In this document: one piece after another, positions 34,445 to 46,300 of the stretch | Numbering within the stretch: position 1 is the stretch's first letter | Layout of the letters: each line of letters begins with the position of its first letter | Assembly: GCA_029449245.1 (NCBI GenBank) | Contig: JANATF010000010.1 | Location: 1,612,001-1,676,000 of the forward strand | Length of the DNA stretch: 64,000 nucleotides | DNA from: Mortierella alpina | Taxonomy: Eukaryota; Mortierellomycota; Mortierellomycetes; Mortierellales; Mortierellaceae | Direction of reading: 5' to 3' | The notes under the pieces: generated by a model | What the model was told of the DNA's origin: nothing | Database searches by the model: none | The model's input: the letters and a program-made list of their open reading frames with translations, nothing else | Program-made: the position numbers and the translations under genes

Positions 34445-36346
34445 CTACGCTTGGCGAATAACGAGACCCCATACAGCGAGCACTAGGCATCCATCCAAAA
34501 AAAATTGTTTAGATTTAGACACGATACGCTTTTGTCGGCACATTTCCGAGGTTAGTATTTTCTTCCCTTCCATACCTTTTTGGCAGCTGATGCGACAGTG
34601 CCGCGCACGATCAGAGTCCCACTCTCCTGCAGCATAAAAAGCACGAGCATGCTTCAAGCACGACTCTTCATGGAACTTTTGGTATAGGCGTGTATTGATG
34701 GTTTTCTAATCGGCCAACATCAAAAAAGTATTAGTGAACATTCCTCTTGCTCCTTTTTTTTTTTCTTCACTCAATTAGCTCCCTCTCTGGTCGCTAAAAC
34801 TACTTGCTTACCTCTCGTTCCGTCAATTCAACGTCGTTACGCACGCCATCATGGATCGTGAAATCACTCGGCAACACCCAAAAGTCCGCTCCTGACAGGT
34901 AGAGTTCAAACAAACACGCAGCTTGATTGTTTCCAAACCGCTCCGGACACCACAGCATCTTGTCCCTCCTCAGGATAACGGACGGCCCAAAATACGGGTC
35001 ATAATTCTGCACCGCACTCAGACGAGTGCTTGTCGCCCAAGTATTATAGTCCACATTTCGGATCGTTCGCTTCCACGTCTTTTCCGAAAGGACTATCTGG
35101 CCCTGTTGGACATTCAACAGCAATGCGTCCTTGTCTCTAGGAAGCTGCTCGTATTTGAGTGCAGGGCCTGGCACAACCTCAGGTGCTACCTTTTCCTCCA
35201 CATTACCCACCGCCTCGACAGGGGGTTGAGTAGGTGCTGCTGTAGACACATTGAACCCTGGCAGTACAAACACGTTTCCAGTCCTGAGCTTCTCCATCCA
35301 TTGTGGGTGATCTCTAAAACTCTTGGCGACCTCTGTAGCAGGTAAGGAACCGTCTGCGTCCAAGAGCAAGACGAAATCCGATCTAGCAAAAAATCGCGCC
35401 AAGTTCCTGTGGAGGTTGGATTGCTGCTGAACTGTAATAGAACCCACTCGTCGATGGGTCTGAGGCGCGGTGATCAGATGGATATCAACCTGCTGGCGAA
35501 TCTTAGGGTTGCTCGCCCGCATAGTATGGAGGCGGCTGATCGGGTTGGGCGCTCCTGGTTCATCCGATGGGTGATCGATCTGCAGAACCACGGAAATAGG
35601 CCCTAAACGAGACAATGAGAGGTAGTGTTAAGATTTTGCAGCATAAATTTAATCATGGTCCAAGGGAGGTAACTTTCATTGTCGAACCTGAAAAGTGGTC
35701 GACAAGGCGAATTAGCTCAGACAGCTTGTCCTGAGGCACAAACGTGGCCAGGGTGATATCGTCTGGACGAGGAGTGGCCTCAGAGCGGACAAAGAAAGGC
35801 TGGATATTGTCGGTAACATCTGGTGTGCTGAACGAGAACATCTTGGACAGAATCACGCCTGGAGAGAGTTCGGAAACGACAGAATACGGCTTGTCTATAG
35901 CAGGGGAACGATGAAGGAAAAAGGTCGGAAGCACATAAGTTGCTATGGCCATGGCCTTGCTCCTCGTGGGCGAAGGGCAGCAGTGATCTGCGCCTGTGTA
36001 TCTTCCTTATCAGGGTGTACGACCACAACAAAATGCCCGCTCTGCAACTTTGCATATTGTTTCATTCCTTACCAGCATCATACGTCCTCTGAAGTTCGTA
36101 ATGGGGGTAAACCACTGTCTCTGGGCGAGACTGGTAGGTCAGCAAGTGTCGCAATGTGAAGAGTGCACAGAAACCGACATAGGCCATCAACACTGTCCGC
36201 ACGAGCCTCGACTTGAGGATGCGCGCGAGCAAGGCATTGCTGGTGTGAGGATTTGGGCGGAATAGGGTGGATGAAGGGGGGGAGACGCTGCTGCCACTCT
36301 TTCCTGCTGTCGGCAGGAGGGAGGATGAGTTGGGCGACTTGAACAT
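34445..36346 (-). CDS. LARGE/GT49-like type II membrane glycosyltransferase
   Basis: Five phase-closed exons: 36346-36073, 35993-35688, 35602-34812, 34705-34576 and 34482-34445, giving 512 residues. The ATG at 36346 is the only one in its frame. The N-terminus is a short cytosolic S/P-rich tail followed by one membrane anchor (LVRTVLMAYVGFCALFTLRH) near residue 55, the layout of Golgi type II enzymes. The lumenal domain has GPISVVLQIDHPSDE, then FVLLLDADGSLPA with a DxD-type metal/nucleotide-sugar motif. Later it has QNYDPYFGPSVILRRD, LWCPERFGNNQAACLFEL and WVLPSDFTIHDG, the pattern of GT49 and the second domain of LARGE. It probably extends glycans in the Golgi. The donor sugar is not readable. 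The donor of intron 2 (GTTCGA) is unusual and the last exon codes only 12 codons. Confidence 0.75.
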
Positions 36347-36670
36347 GAGCTGTGACTTCAGGGGGTGTCCAAGGGAGTGAGGTGTGAGTAATGAGTAAAT
36401 CAAGTGTGCGGTGAGAGGTGTGGATGAACGAACACTCGAGCTACAGGAGGCCGATGGCCGTGAATGCAGAATCAGGTGCAGAAGATAGAAGCAACAGCAC
36501 AGACGATAAGACAACGAAGGCAAGGGCAAGAGAGGAATAAGGAAAGAGCGAGAGTGTGACGAAGAGAGCGTAAGTGAAAGAGAAAGAAAGCAAGGTTGAG
36601 ACTGCAAGAGTAACAGAAATAGATTATATTGTATTGCCAGTGGAGAGGTATCTGCTACAGCTTCAAAAGC
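36347..36670. other. Intergenic, leader side of the GT49 gene
   Basis: 324 nt, pyrimidine-rich on the minus strand, consistent with a promoter and leader. No gene seen. Confidence 0.4.
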
Positions 36671-37810
36671 TTAGTGTTTAGAACGGCCCTTCGAGTTCCT
36701 CTTGTTGTAACTCAGGAACTGAGCATTCGTAATGGGCTCGCGGAACTGGCTCGGATATGCCGTCGAGGCACTACTGCTGCTTCCACCTAGACCAGCCAGC
36801 GAGAACGGATTCGTCGAGCTCATGTTGCCCAGGAACCCAGGATTGAGCCAGGAGGATCCTCCAGCAGACGAGGCGCTGTCAAACGCAAAGCTGCTAAACC
36901 CAGCAGCCTCAAACTCATGCCGCTTCTTTTCTTGTGCCATCAACTCATGCAGCTTCTTCTGGTCCAAAAACTCTTGGAACTCTTGCTGCTGCGCCGGAGT
37001 CAGCAACACATCCAACCCACCTCCGCCATTCATCATCATCCTCTCCACCAACTTGGGGTCCTTCTGAAGCGCGATCGTGAACACATCAGCCAGATCAATT
37101 CCATCCGAGTCTTTGCTGTTCATCCGGAAGCCAGAGCTGCGCTTCTGATGACGTTTCAAAAGCCACTCTTGCAGCAGTGTCTGCATCTCTCGTGCCCGCA
37201 CTTGACTGGACTGCATCTCCTGGAACTCTTTGAACCGCTGCATCTCCTGCTCTTGCTGCAACTGCTGCTCGAGTTGTATCTGGTACTGTCGCATCTGCTC
37301 TTGGCGCTGTGCCTCCTCGCGCTGCTTGTTCGTTAGTTGTTCTTGGAATCGGATGTACGCCTGGAGCTGTGTGAATTCTTGAGGAAACTCGGTCGCAAAG
37401 GTGTTCATATGAACCAGGAATCCATGGGGATTGGTGTGGTGTAGCTGGTGCAGGAACTGGAGGTACTGTGCACGAAGGTCTTCTTGTTCCTTCTGCAGAC
37501 GCAGGGTCTCAGTCGACATCCACTGACCCGATCCAGGCGCACCGCCCTGGATCAGATGCGTGGGCAAGGGGCGGAAGAGAGAAGGAGGGTCATCAAAGAC
37601 GGGCGAAGAGTTCTCAAAAGGATCCGGCGTGGTAGGATCTAGCTTCATCAGGTACTGGAGGTCGACATCCATAAAGGACTGCTTGGTCATGCGACGGAGC
37701 ATGCGCGGCACAGCGGGGGTAGCCTTCTGTTCCTGCTGCTGCTGCTGGTTGTTGGCGACATTGCGGTGACGGCTCTGGAGAGGCTTCTTGGGCTGCATCT
37801 GGGGCTTCAT
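36671..37810 (-). CDS. Glutamine-rich coiled-coil protein of unknown function
   Basis: Single exon from an ATG at 37810, 379 residues. The start is basic and Q-rich (RHRNVANNQQQQQEQK). The middle, about residues 120-225, is a long Q/E/R-rich coiled coil including LEQQLQQEQEMQRFKEFQEM. Around residues 240-300 there is a more structured, conserved-looking part (GIDLADVFTIALQKDPKLV, VLLTPAQQQEFQEFLDQKK). The tail is S/G-rich and ends in basic residues (KRNSKGRSKH). I do not recognise a family. The composition suggests a scaffold or nuclear cofactor, but that is only a guess. A TATA box lies about 140 nt upstream. Confidence 0.75.
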   Translation of the reverse strand: MKPQMQPKKPLQSRHRNVANNQQQQQEQKATPAVPRMLRRMTKQSFMDVDLQYLMKLDPTTPDPFENSSPVFDDPPSLFRPLPTHLIQGGAPGSGQWMSTETLRLQKEQEDLRAQYLQFLHQLHHTNPHGFLVHMNTFATEFPQEFTQLQAYIRFQEQLTNKQREEAQRQEQMRQYQIQLEQQLQQEQEMQRFKEFQEMQSSQVRAREMQTLLQEWLLKRHQKRSSGFRMNSKDSDGIDLADVFTIALQKDPKLVERMMMNGGGGLDVLLTPAQQQEFQEFLDQKKLHELMAQEKKRHEFEAAGFSSFAFDSASSAGGSSWLNPGFLGNMSSTNPFSLAGLGGSSSSASTAYPSQFREPITNAQFLSYNKRNSKGRSKH

Positions 37811-37835
37811 GGTAACGGCTGTAAGTGTGGTGATT

Positions 37836-37870
<35 letters not shown>
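37836..37870. repeat. Hexamer microsatellite (GGGTAT)n
   Basis: About six tandem copies of GGGTAT in the leader of the Q-rich gene, 26 nt upstream of its ATG. Read as RNA from the gene it is a run of ATACCC. Confidence 0.85.
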
Positions 37871-37871
<1 letters not shown>

Positions 37872-37950
37872 AGGGCGTATTAAGAAGGACACAAGAGGAT
37901 GCGGTGAAATTGGAAGTTGTGAGTAAGAAAACCTTGGGAAATGCCGGCTT

Positions 37951-37958
37951 CTTTTATA
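37951..37958 (-). promoter_or_regulatory. TATA box of the Q-rich coiled-coil gene
   Basis: TATAAAAG on the minus strand, about 140 nt upstream of the ATG at 37810. Confidence 0.55.
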
Positions 37959-38033
37959 CATTTGACGCGTGGCTGTGCAAAGCTCTCAATGCATTTGACG
38001 GTATCCAAATCAGGGCGAGCTTGATACGCGTCA

Positions 38034-38104
38034 TTGTCAATTGACCTTGGACGATTGCGCGAATTATCCTAATATGGGAATATATTCGTTAGTTGTCAAT
38101 TGAC
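38034..38104. repeat. Direct pair of a palindromic 12-mer
   Basis: TTGTCAATTGAC occurs at 38034-38045 and again at 38093-38104. Its core GTCAATTGAC is a perfect palindrome. It could be a dimer-binding site upstream of the Q-rich gene or part of a repeat end. Confidence 0.55.
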
Positions 38105-38193
38105 GATGTATGCGCCACCGGAGTTACACAACCCAAAGTCGCCCACCGCGTACGCGAAAAGCACCTCTGCAACACCCGCGCCTTCTCCTTTTC

Positions 38194-38416
38194 AACGATG
38201 TCAGTCAATGGACGATCCTCTGCTGTTCAGGCCCTCACTCTCCGATTCATTCTAACCCCCATCGTTGCTGAGGTACATCCCTGCAAAGATCGCCTCATTT
38301 CATGCCTTCTCGACGCTGAGCAAGCGTATCGAAGAACACATCCCCTCACCCTACTGAGAAGCCCTGGTTTACTTGGTACAAGTGCCAGCGTTTTTCTCAC
38401 ATCACCGTAATCTCAT
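38194..38416 (+). repeat. Dispersed repeat, copy 1 (similar to 21197-21410)
   Basis: Matches 21197-21410 in the same orientation. Here the shared part sits in an open frame, reading AVQALTLRFILTPIVAEVH and then SPGLLGTSASVFLTS before a GTAATC donor-like site. This makes a small multicopy gene family or a transposon-borne ORF plausible, though I cannot complete the gene. Confidence 0.65.
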
Positions 38417-38649
38417 GGGTCCATTGCTAATTCTCATTTACGCATCACCTTGTGAATCTCGCTTTTTTTCTAGCTATCAACGAGATCGCATCCCCAGGTC
38501 TTGTTCAGCGACACCACTTTGTAAAGGCCAGGAGCAACCGTTGGCCTCGTAGTTCATTTCATGGAAGTGTCATTCCCGGCCATTGATTCGCAATTATGAA
38601 AATAAGCAGCGCTCTTGGTAAGATTGAGGCGCGCGTTGTTATGCTTGTG

Positions 38650-39970
38650 TCTTTAGACTTGGAAAGACTGCTGACATGTGTTTCTTTCTAATGCTAACGC
38701 ACATGAAGCTTCTGCAACGGGAGAGGTGCACGGAAAAAGCAAAGCAGCGACCTTCACGCAAGGTGAACACAATTTGGGAGGACGCCGAAGCAGCAGCGGA
38801 TGGCTATGAGTGTAGCATATGCTCCCGCTATGAATACTCGGTCGTTGATCGCTGCCCAAACTTGCACCGGGTATCCTAAACCATAATGTCTCGTTTCAAG
38901 GAGTATGGTCCAATGGACGTACAAGAGGCAGCCTGTCTCAAGGAACCCTAGAAACTAGATCGGCGACCGAGGAGACTGAAGCGTGAAACCAAGGATTATC
39001 TTGGAGTCAAACGACGCTCAGCGCTATATGTTCACCATGCAACGCGCGGCGTCACTTGGAGACGGACAACAGACCCACTCACGGTTCCTTTTCACTTGAA
39101 GGACAATTGGCAGGACCTACAGTTACCTCCAATCAACACCACACTATTATCGTAGTGTGGACCTTGATCAGAGAAAGTCTACTACAAACATGGATCACTG
39201 ATACAGCAATGGTGTGGACTTTGATCAGAGAAAGTCTAGTATATTGTTCTTGATGCGCACACAGCATCCAATAAATGACTCTGTGCTCACGAGCGGCGGC
39301 AGGTTCAACAGCACGCGCTACCGAGAGCTCAGGATTAGTAAAACAAGCTGCTTCTTGCTTCTGATCATTGGCCACCCACTAAAGCTGAATACAGATGGTC
39401 TACCAGTACTAGAGTCCTCCACCATGTAGCCAGACGACGGTTGGTGTAAGGGCTGCTCTGCGTACCATGTTCCAAGGCAGTTCCAAAACGGCCACCCCTT
39501 CAAACACCTCCCTCAATGCCCAAAGTCCGCGCCCCGGGTCAAACCAGTTCATTTCATCGGAGACGCTGGGACGTGCGTTGGTTCTCGACTAAAGGGCCAT
39601 TCGAGAAGAGGAGGGGCCAAGTTACGCTCGCAGCATCGCCAGAGCTGCCCGGTGCTAATGACGGACGAGTTTCGAACGAGGAAGGTTTGCCTGTTCTGCA
39701 CGAAGCAGATGTCCCTAGCACGAGCACGACGAATAGTGAAAGGTCAAATCAAGTTCGTCAGGCTCCACAGAGCCCTGGAGTGTGCAACGCCAAGTGCGTC
39801 TCATTCATGATACACTACACGATTCGGCCAAGGGATACGAGCGCAGCGGCAGCCATCGCGGTAGTGGGGACCGCTCAGCCTCAGAGCAAAGGCCGACTAA
39901 AGGCTTTCTGTAACAGGAGTTCGAGCCAACTCGTAAGAGAGCAGAACAAGGATCACGCCAAGCCGTAGGA
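38650..39970 (+). pseudogene. Relic of a Fanzor (eukaryotic TnpB-like, RuvC nuclease) transposon gene
   Basis: The plus strand at 39550-39680 reads VHFIGDAGTCVGSRLKGH, then RRGGAKLR, then PVLMTDEFRTRKVCLFC. Next come RRIVKGQIKFVRLHRALEC and, after a frame change between about 39781 and 39796, VCNAKC, then TIRPRDTSAAAAIAVVG. This order is the C-terminal RuvC/zinc-ribbon block of TnpB and Fanzor proteins: the TDEFRT-x2-CxxC half-ribbon, a second Cys pair, and the RD-x-AA-x-I motif carrying the last catalytic Asp. Upstream stretches in other frames also look coding (RKVNTIWEDAEAAADGYEC near 38770; RETKDYLGVKRRSALYVHH near 38990). Stops and frame changes show it is inactive. It lacks an intact start and recognisable ends. 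Fanzors are RNA-guided DNA endonucleases spread with transposons in fungi and other eukaryotes. Confidence 0.65.
39155..39238. repeat. Imperfect 27-bp direct repeat, period 57 nt
   Basis: GTGTGGACCTTGATCAGAG and following bases at 39155-39181 recur at 39212-39238 with one mismatch. The pair lies inside the Fanzor relic and looks like a local duplication. Confidence 0.75.
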
Positions 39971-40321
39971 GACTGGAACGCGACCATCTGGGACTCACAC
40001 AAAGATAGATAGATAGATGGTTGCCCCCTCTGTAATAAGATCAGACAATTCTCACCCAAGCTCCCTTGACCCAGTCCCAGAACCCCCGCGTGCTTTAGCT
40101 ATTACACTTTCTCCTGAGTAGCCACCAACGACACGACCAATAACGCCAGTCCAAGTGCACTGGAACCCCTTTCACACACTCAACATCTCTGGGGATGCAC
40201 TGGGTGCACCTCTAACGAAGGAGGACTATAGGTAGGTCGAATGCGCAGGCACATGCAAATAGAGTGCATTGATTCCCGTAGAGAATTCTCATGTTCCAAC
40301 TCTGCTCTGTAGGTCTATACA

Positions 40322-43300
40322 TTAATAATGGCTCTTTTGCTGAGGCTTCTGCTGCTGCTGCTGTTCCTGCTGCTGCTTTTGTTTCTGCTGCTGCACTTCC
40401 TGCTGAGCCTGCTGCTGGGCATGCATGGGTATCATGTGCAGGGGCAGAGGTGCCTCCGGAATCAATCCGGATCCGAAAGGCATCACCACAGCTGTCGTTG
40501 GACCCACTGTGTAGGGCACGGCAGGTGGACCGTCCAAAGTGCTATCATGGCTCTTGTGTGGTCGGTGCTCACTGCTCTTGGACAAGCTGCCGATGGCGAA
40601 CTTCGGCAGCTTTGGTGAGGAGATCAGTCCCAGGGACGGTTTACGACCTGAGGCCGAAGCATTAGACCCTGTTCCTAAAGGAAATTGCGCCTGAGCAGGA
40701 ACAGCACCTGTAGTTGGGGAAGACACCTCGATAACGTGCTGCCCACTAGCTTCCTGAGCAACCTGGATCGCATCCTTGTACCGCCGTCCATGCCGACCCT
40801 CCAGAAGACTCTCGTCCATCATCATGATTGGGGATGTCGCCGTGCTTGCCCCTGCAGGACTGATTAGGATCGCATTAGGATTTGAGCTCATGGCGACCTG
40901 GGCAACTCCCCCCGGGCTGGTTGCAGTCGCAGGAGAGATGTCGATCCTGAGGCCCCCAGTCTTAACCTTGAGGCCGCTCTGTTTAACACTCGTCGTTCCT
41001 GGTCCGACCGATGATCGGCTGGCCCTTGCTCTATCCACAGGCCTCTTTCCTCTCACCACCTCGCCTCCTTCATCTGATGATTCCGAAGAGTGACTGCCAG
41101 ACGACTGTAAACTCTTGAGGCTGGCAGTGCCAGGCCGCACTGCGGGGATGATTTGAGGATTAATAAGGAGCCTTGCTGGTGCCTGGATTGCCAAGTCAGG
41201 GTGGAAATGAAGTGCCTTCTGCTGCTGCTGCAATAGCAACTCCTGCTCTTGAATCTTTTGCTGCTGCGCCTGTAGTTGTACTTGCAGCTGCAAATGCTGC
41301 TGATGCTGCTGCGCCTGCTGTTGCTGGAGGAGCCTTTGCTGCTGATAGATCATGTCTTGAGGGTACTGCATCTGCTGACCAAAAGCTCCAGCCCCCGTAC
41401 CTGCAGTGCCGGCGCTGGTCGCTCCAAGATTGATCATGGCTGCTGACGGTCCGAGAATGCTAGCCTGCTGCTGTTCGCATGGCCCGGTATTGATTCCTGA
41501 TGGAGCGACATTAGACATAGGAGCAATACTCAGCTGTGTGGTTGCCATAGCGCTGCCAAGGTTTAGTTGATCTCCTGAGACACCACCGCAAGGAAATCCG
41601 CTGCCAGAAGATACGAGGGTTACCCCTACAATCGGTTTGATCAGAATAGCGAGAAGTTCTATAGTAGAGACATTGAAAGGTAATTGCCACGGTTAACAAA
41701 GGTCATCAGAAGAAATGTCCACTAATGCATGGACTCTGAGGCAATCAACACCCTGCCTCCTTACCTAGTTCTTCAATGACCTCCTCGAGCGCAGACGAGA
41801 ATGCATAATAGTAGATATACGTGTAGTGGTCTTCTCCTGTCACTGCCTGATGTGCTGCGATCGCCTCTCTGACATTATAAATAACGCGAAGTCGAGCCAT
41901 CCTTGCGGACGGCAGATAGGGCGGTAGGGGCGACTTCGATGCCAAGGATGAGGACAGGACACTAAAGTAGAGAAGAAGTGCACCGACCTAAAAGAACGAT
42001 TGGTTTGGTTAGCCCCTGCTGAAATGAACGTACATTATCATATGAGACAACTGACACCTCCAAGAGCTCCATACCATGTCCCGTCGGTAGTAATTCATCG
42101 GGCCTGTAACTAGTTCGCGCACCTCGGGCGAGAGCAACTGCGCTGCCATGCGCATGGACACCATCCTGTCGAGAATATTCTGACAGCACTGTATGATCTG
42201 TTGATACAGCTTCATAGGAAACTCCTCCTTCAATCTCGGTTCCGAGCCCGACAGCTCCAGCAGCTGAGAGATCTTGATCAGCTTCGTCTGCAATTGATGT
42301 TCCACGTGCTGGAATGCCAAACGATCGGGATCCATGGTTCCCCGACTCTCTTCTTGCTGATATTGCATAGATTTGTGACGCAATCGTCGACTCTCCTCAC
42401 TCGGCCGGTCCAGAGCATTGTTCTCTGATGCGTTTCCTCGTTGACCAGCGCTGTTCCGCTTCTCACTCTGAGACTCCCTTTCAGCACGCTCTACAAACGA
42501 ATCCTGGAAATTGTCTAGATACGACAGGTCTTTGGTGGCCATCTCATCTTCATCTCGCCCATCGCTTGCATGCGCGCTATCACCTGGCTTTGTGTTCGAC
42601 CAATCTGGCCCATCAAGGGCTTGCATTCTTCGAAACTGATCAGTATGCTGAGGTTCTTCAAGCAGAAACTTGTTGACCAATTCAGCAAACAAAACGCCCT
42701 GGCGTCCGATAAGGAACGCGATCTCCTTGCGCAGCTCGCGGCGTGCGAGAATCGGCCAGAGAAGCGAGTTCATGATGACGGCAATGATAATTCCTATGAT
42801 GACAGTGACCGCACGCTTGTAGCAGACTTGATAGATGGTCTCCGTTGTAAAGCCATCGTACATAATGAAAGTGATGGACGAGTACGACAGGAGCATGATG
42901 ATTCCGAGCTTGGGATGAGCAGACTCCAGGATCAAAAAGACGCCAGCAAAGGCTATTGAGAAATGCATCAGTGTCCACGAAGGTAAGTGAATGGAGATTC
43001 AACCTATCAGTAACTCTTGACCTGGGTTGAATGAACGCATTCAACAATTCACAAAATTTGTCTTACCAATGACCAGCATCATAGCGCAGATCACATAAGG
43101 GTTCCGCGGCAGGGCCAGGTATGTTAACAAGGCCCATAATGTTCCTGCAAGAGTGCCGGCAATACGCATAGCACAAACACTGAAGGTAGCACCGACTGTT
43201 GGCGATAGCACGGCCATTACAGTCAACATGGCCCACTGGCCGCGATCAAAAGCTAGCACGTTGTTGCTCCACTGTAACCAGGACCATAATCCAATAAATG

Positions 43301-46300
43301 TCAGAGCGGCTGCCATCTTGAAACCAAACTTGAATTCCTCCGACTTGAATGGCTGTAGAGACTCCCAAAACCGGTACCGCCACGTCTTTGGCTTTCGTAC
43401 GTTCACAAAGGTGCTTCTAGACGACGGCATGAACGGTTCCAGCGCCGCTGGTTGCAATGGCGGGTGTTGTACCGATCCAGTGGCGTCTTCTGACGGTCGG
43501 CGACTGAAAGATGCAAATATGTTACGATGCTTTGATTTTCGCTTGGACTGGTCGCGACGTCGCTTCCAGTTTGAGCTGTCGCTTCCAGTACTGATCTCGC
43601 TGTCATCGATGTCCTCAGATGCGTCAATCGAATTTCGGGGTCGTGACCTGAGCTTGCTGCTATCAATGGCGGTTGAGTCCGACTCGGGTTGCTTTGCTAA
43701 AAGGGCTGGTGAGGTGCTGCTTGCAAAAGAGGGGTAACGATCTTGGTGTGTTGACGAGGGCGCCGTCAAAACAACATTACGCGAGCTCTCGGGACGCGTG
43801 GAGAGCTGAGAGCGTCTTGGTTTGAGGTCCTTGGAACCATCCAACTCTGGCGGAGCAGTGCTATAATGTTTCACTGTTTTGACCTTTGGCGAAAGTTCAG
43901 TCTCGACAGTCTCCTTGAACTGAGTTAGACCCTCTTTCCGCTGCAAGGACGCAAAACCAGGGATCTCTGCCACTGAGTACTGCTTGACACGCTTTGATGC
44001 TCCTGCATGGAAATCTTGCTGTAGTGAAGATGGGCCATCCTCTTCATCACCAAATCCGGCGTCCAACACTTCTTGACCGCCGAGACTGCTGGGGTCTCCG
44101 AGGTTTTTTCCATAGCTGCTGGTTTGAGTCGTCTCCACTGACCTGTCGCCATTGGGATCGTATACAGGTTCATGGCTGCGATGTCGATGAGGGACAGCTC
44201 CGTCATTAGTCCAATCTGCATCGTAATGGGTAGGTGAGTTGGACCGTGATCGAGGACTGTGGGGATGCTTTAAAACCCCACGCGGATGACGATGTGGCCG
44301 ATCCATGGCGGGGTTCACGCCAAGGCCAAGCTCCAGATCGGGCTCCTGCTTGCGATGCATGAGTGCCGACAACGTGGCTGACCGACGCAACGGAGGTAAG
44401 TCCCACATCTCCGAGTGGCGCCTCTTCCGCTGCTCAGCTCTTTTTTCTGACAGCGCGTGGGTCGCTGCCTCCGAGGCAATTTTCTCCGCGGCTGCTTTGG
44501 CTGCCTTGGCCTCAACTAGCGCCTTCTCCTCCTGAATAGTCCTGGGTTGGCGATGCTCCAAGTTTTTTGTGGCGTTCCTGATCAAAGAGTTGTAACCCTC
44601 GCTGGTCTTGACTTGCGTGTAGTTGCCCCATGCGAACCAGTGCCAAAAGTTGCCTACGACCTTGGGCCACCAAAGCTGCTTTTTCCTCTTACTGCGGCCC
44701 TCCTCCTCCATCTTTCTGCGCTCATGCTCTTCAAGTTCCTCGACGTACTTTCCCAATCGAAGCAGTTCACGGGCAATCTCCCGCAGCGCGAAGAGGAAAA
44801 AGAAAATCAAGAAGATTTCCTCTCGGGGGCCTACGTCCAGCGTCGGATGCGTGGCAATAAAGTCGCGCAGACCCTGCGCCTCCGCCTGGTCAAACACTTC
44901 GAGCTCTTGGGTGAGATACTGCACATAGGACATATCTGGTGGCAAGAAAAAGTCATCGTCGTCGTCGTCACCTACTCCTGAGGACGCGGCGTTTCGGATA
45001 GCATCCTGTTGGAGGAACTTGTTTGGATGGACGGTGTCTATCGCATGACCCTTCTTCGACACCTTGATCTTTTTTTCGTGTTCTTTTTCCAACCCAGACT
45101 TTAAGGCTTCAGCATAGTCAATGTCCTCCTTTGTCAAATGGCGAGGCTTGAGACCCGCAAGGACCCTCAAACGATCGAGAGCAGAGACCTTGCTTGGTCC
45201 TGATTCCTTATCAGTATTACCTGTAATAGCGTTAGCTTCAGAAGGACTGCTATCGGCCGAAGTATTGTTGGCATCTGCTGCGACTGCTGTGGCGGCGGTC
45301 GTCTTTTCCTCATCGGCCTTCCTTGCCTCCGCTGCTCGAACAGCATCTGCACGCTGGGCATTTCTCCTCCTGATACGCTCAAGTCGGTCCTGCTCTACAC
45401 TCAGTCCTGAGACCAACTCACGCTCCATACCAACCATGACTCGGGAGCAAGAGTCGCTCAAACGCTGCAACGGATCGCGAACAATGTCCAGGAACGACAT
45501 GAACAGCTTCCTGTCTCCAAATGCAACCTCCTTCGGTGGGATCGCTCTGGCCTGCGCTTCCGCCTGTCGCTGCTTTTCCTGTTGTTCCTGCACAGCCTTG
45601 GCTTCCCGCTTCGCCTGCTTGCGCTCTCGCCGAGCTTGCTTCTCTTGTTGTTTTTTGTAGGCCTCTGCTGCCTTTCGGACCTGCTGATCCGTCAATGACG
45701 CCCCGAATCGGATCCCAGCGTGCATTGTATGATACTGCCGCTCTGCAATGCCAGATGAACTGTCATCATATCCCCTATCCGCGCTGGCGGGCATCGTTGC
45801 GCAATGGATATCGCCTAGCGGAATCCCCGAAAGCAGATCTTCCGAGTGGTTCACCAGAGTCTTCTTGCTGTTACCCATTTTGAATCCAGCTTTCAGCGAA
45901 GCTGGCCGACTGCCTTTTGGCTTGAATCGGGTCACGGATTTGTTTGAGAAAAATGACTTGAAGCTCTTGACCGTATCCAGGTTTTGCTCCTCATGAATCG
46001 AATTCGGCCGCGAAGAATCCGGAGTTGTTACAACCGATGGGGCTGCACTGGTGGATTGCTGTAGGGCTTCTGCTGTGAGTCCACTTGCAGCGTCGATACG
46101 AACGGAGGACGAACCCTTTGCCCGATGCGCATGATGATACCCAAAGACGCTAAAAACACCCCGGCCACCAGGCGTAGGAGGGGCAGTTGCGACTCCGCCT
46201 CTGTCAAACTGAAATGTTTGCTGTAGCGCCTGCTGCTTTTGGCGGTCTTGATTTTGTTGCCTTGCCTTCACCGCAGCCTGGGTTGAGTTTTCGGCTCTTT

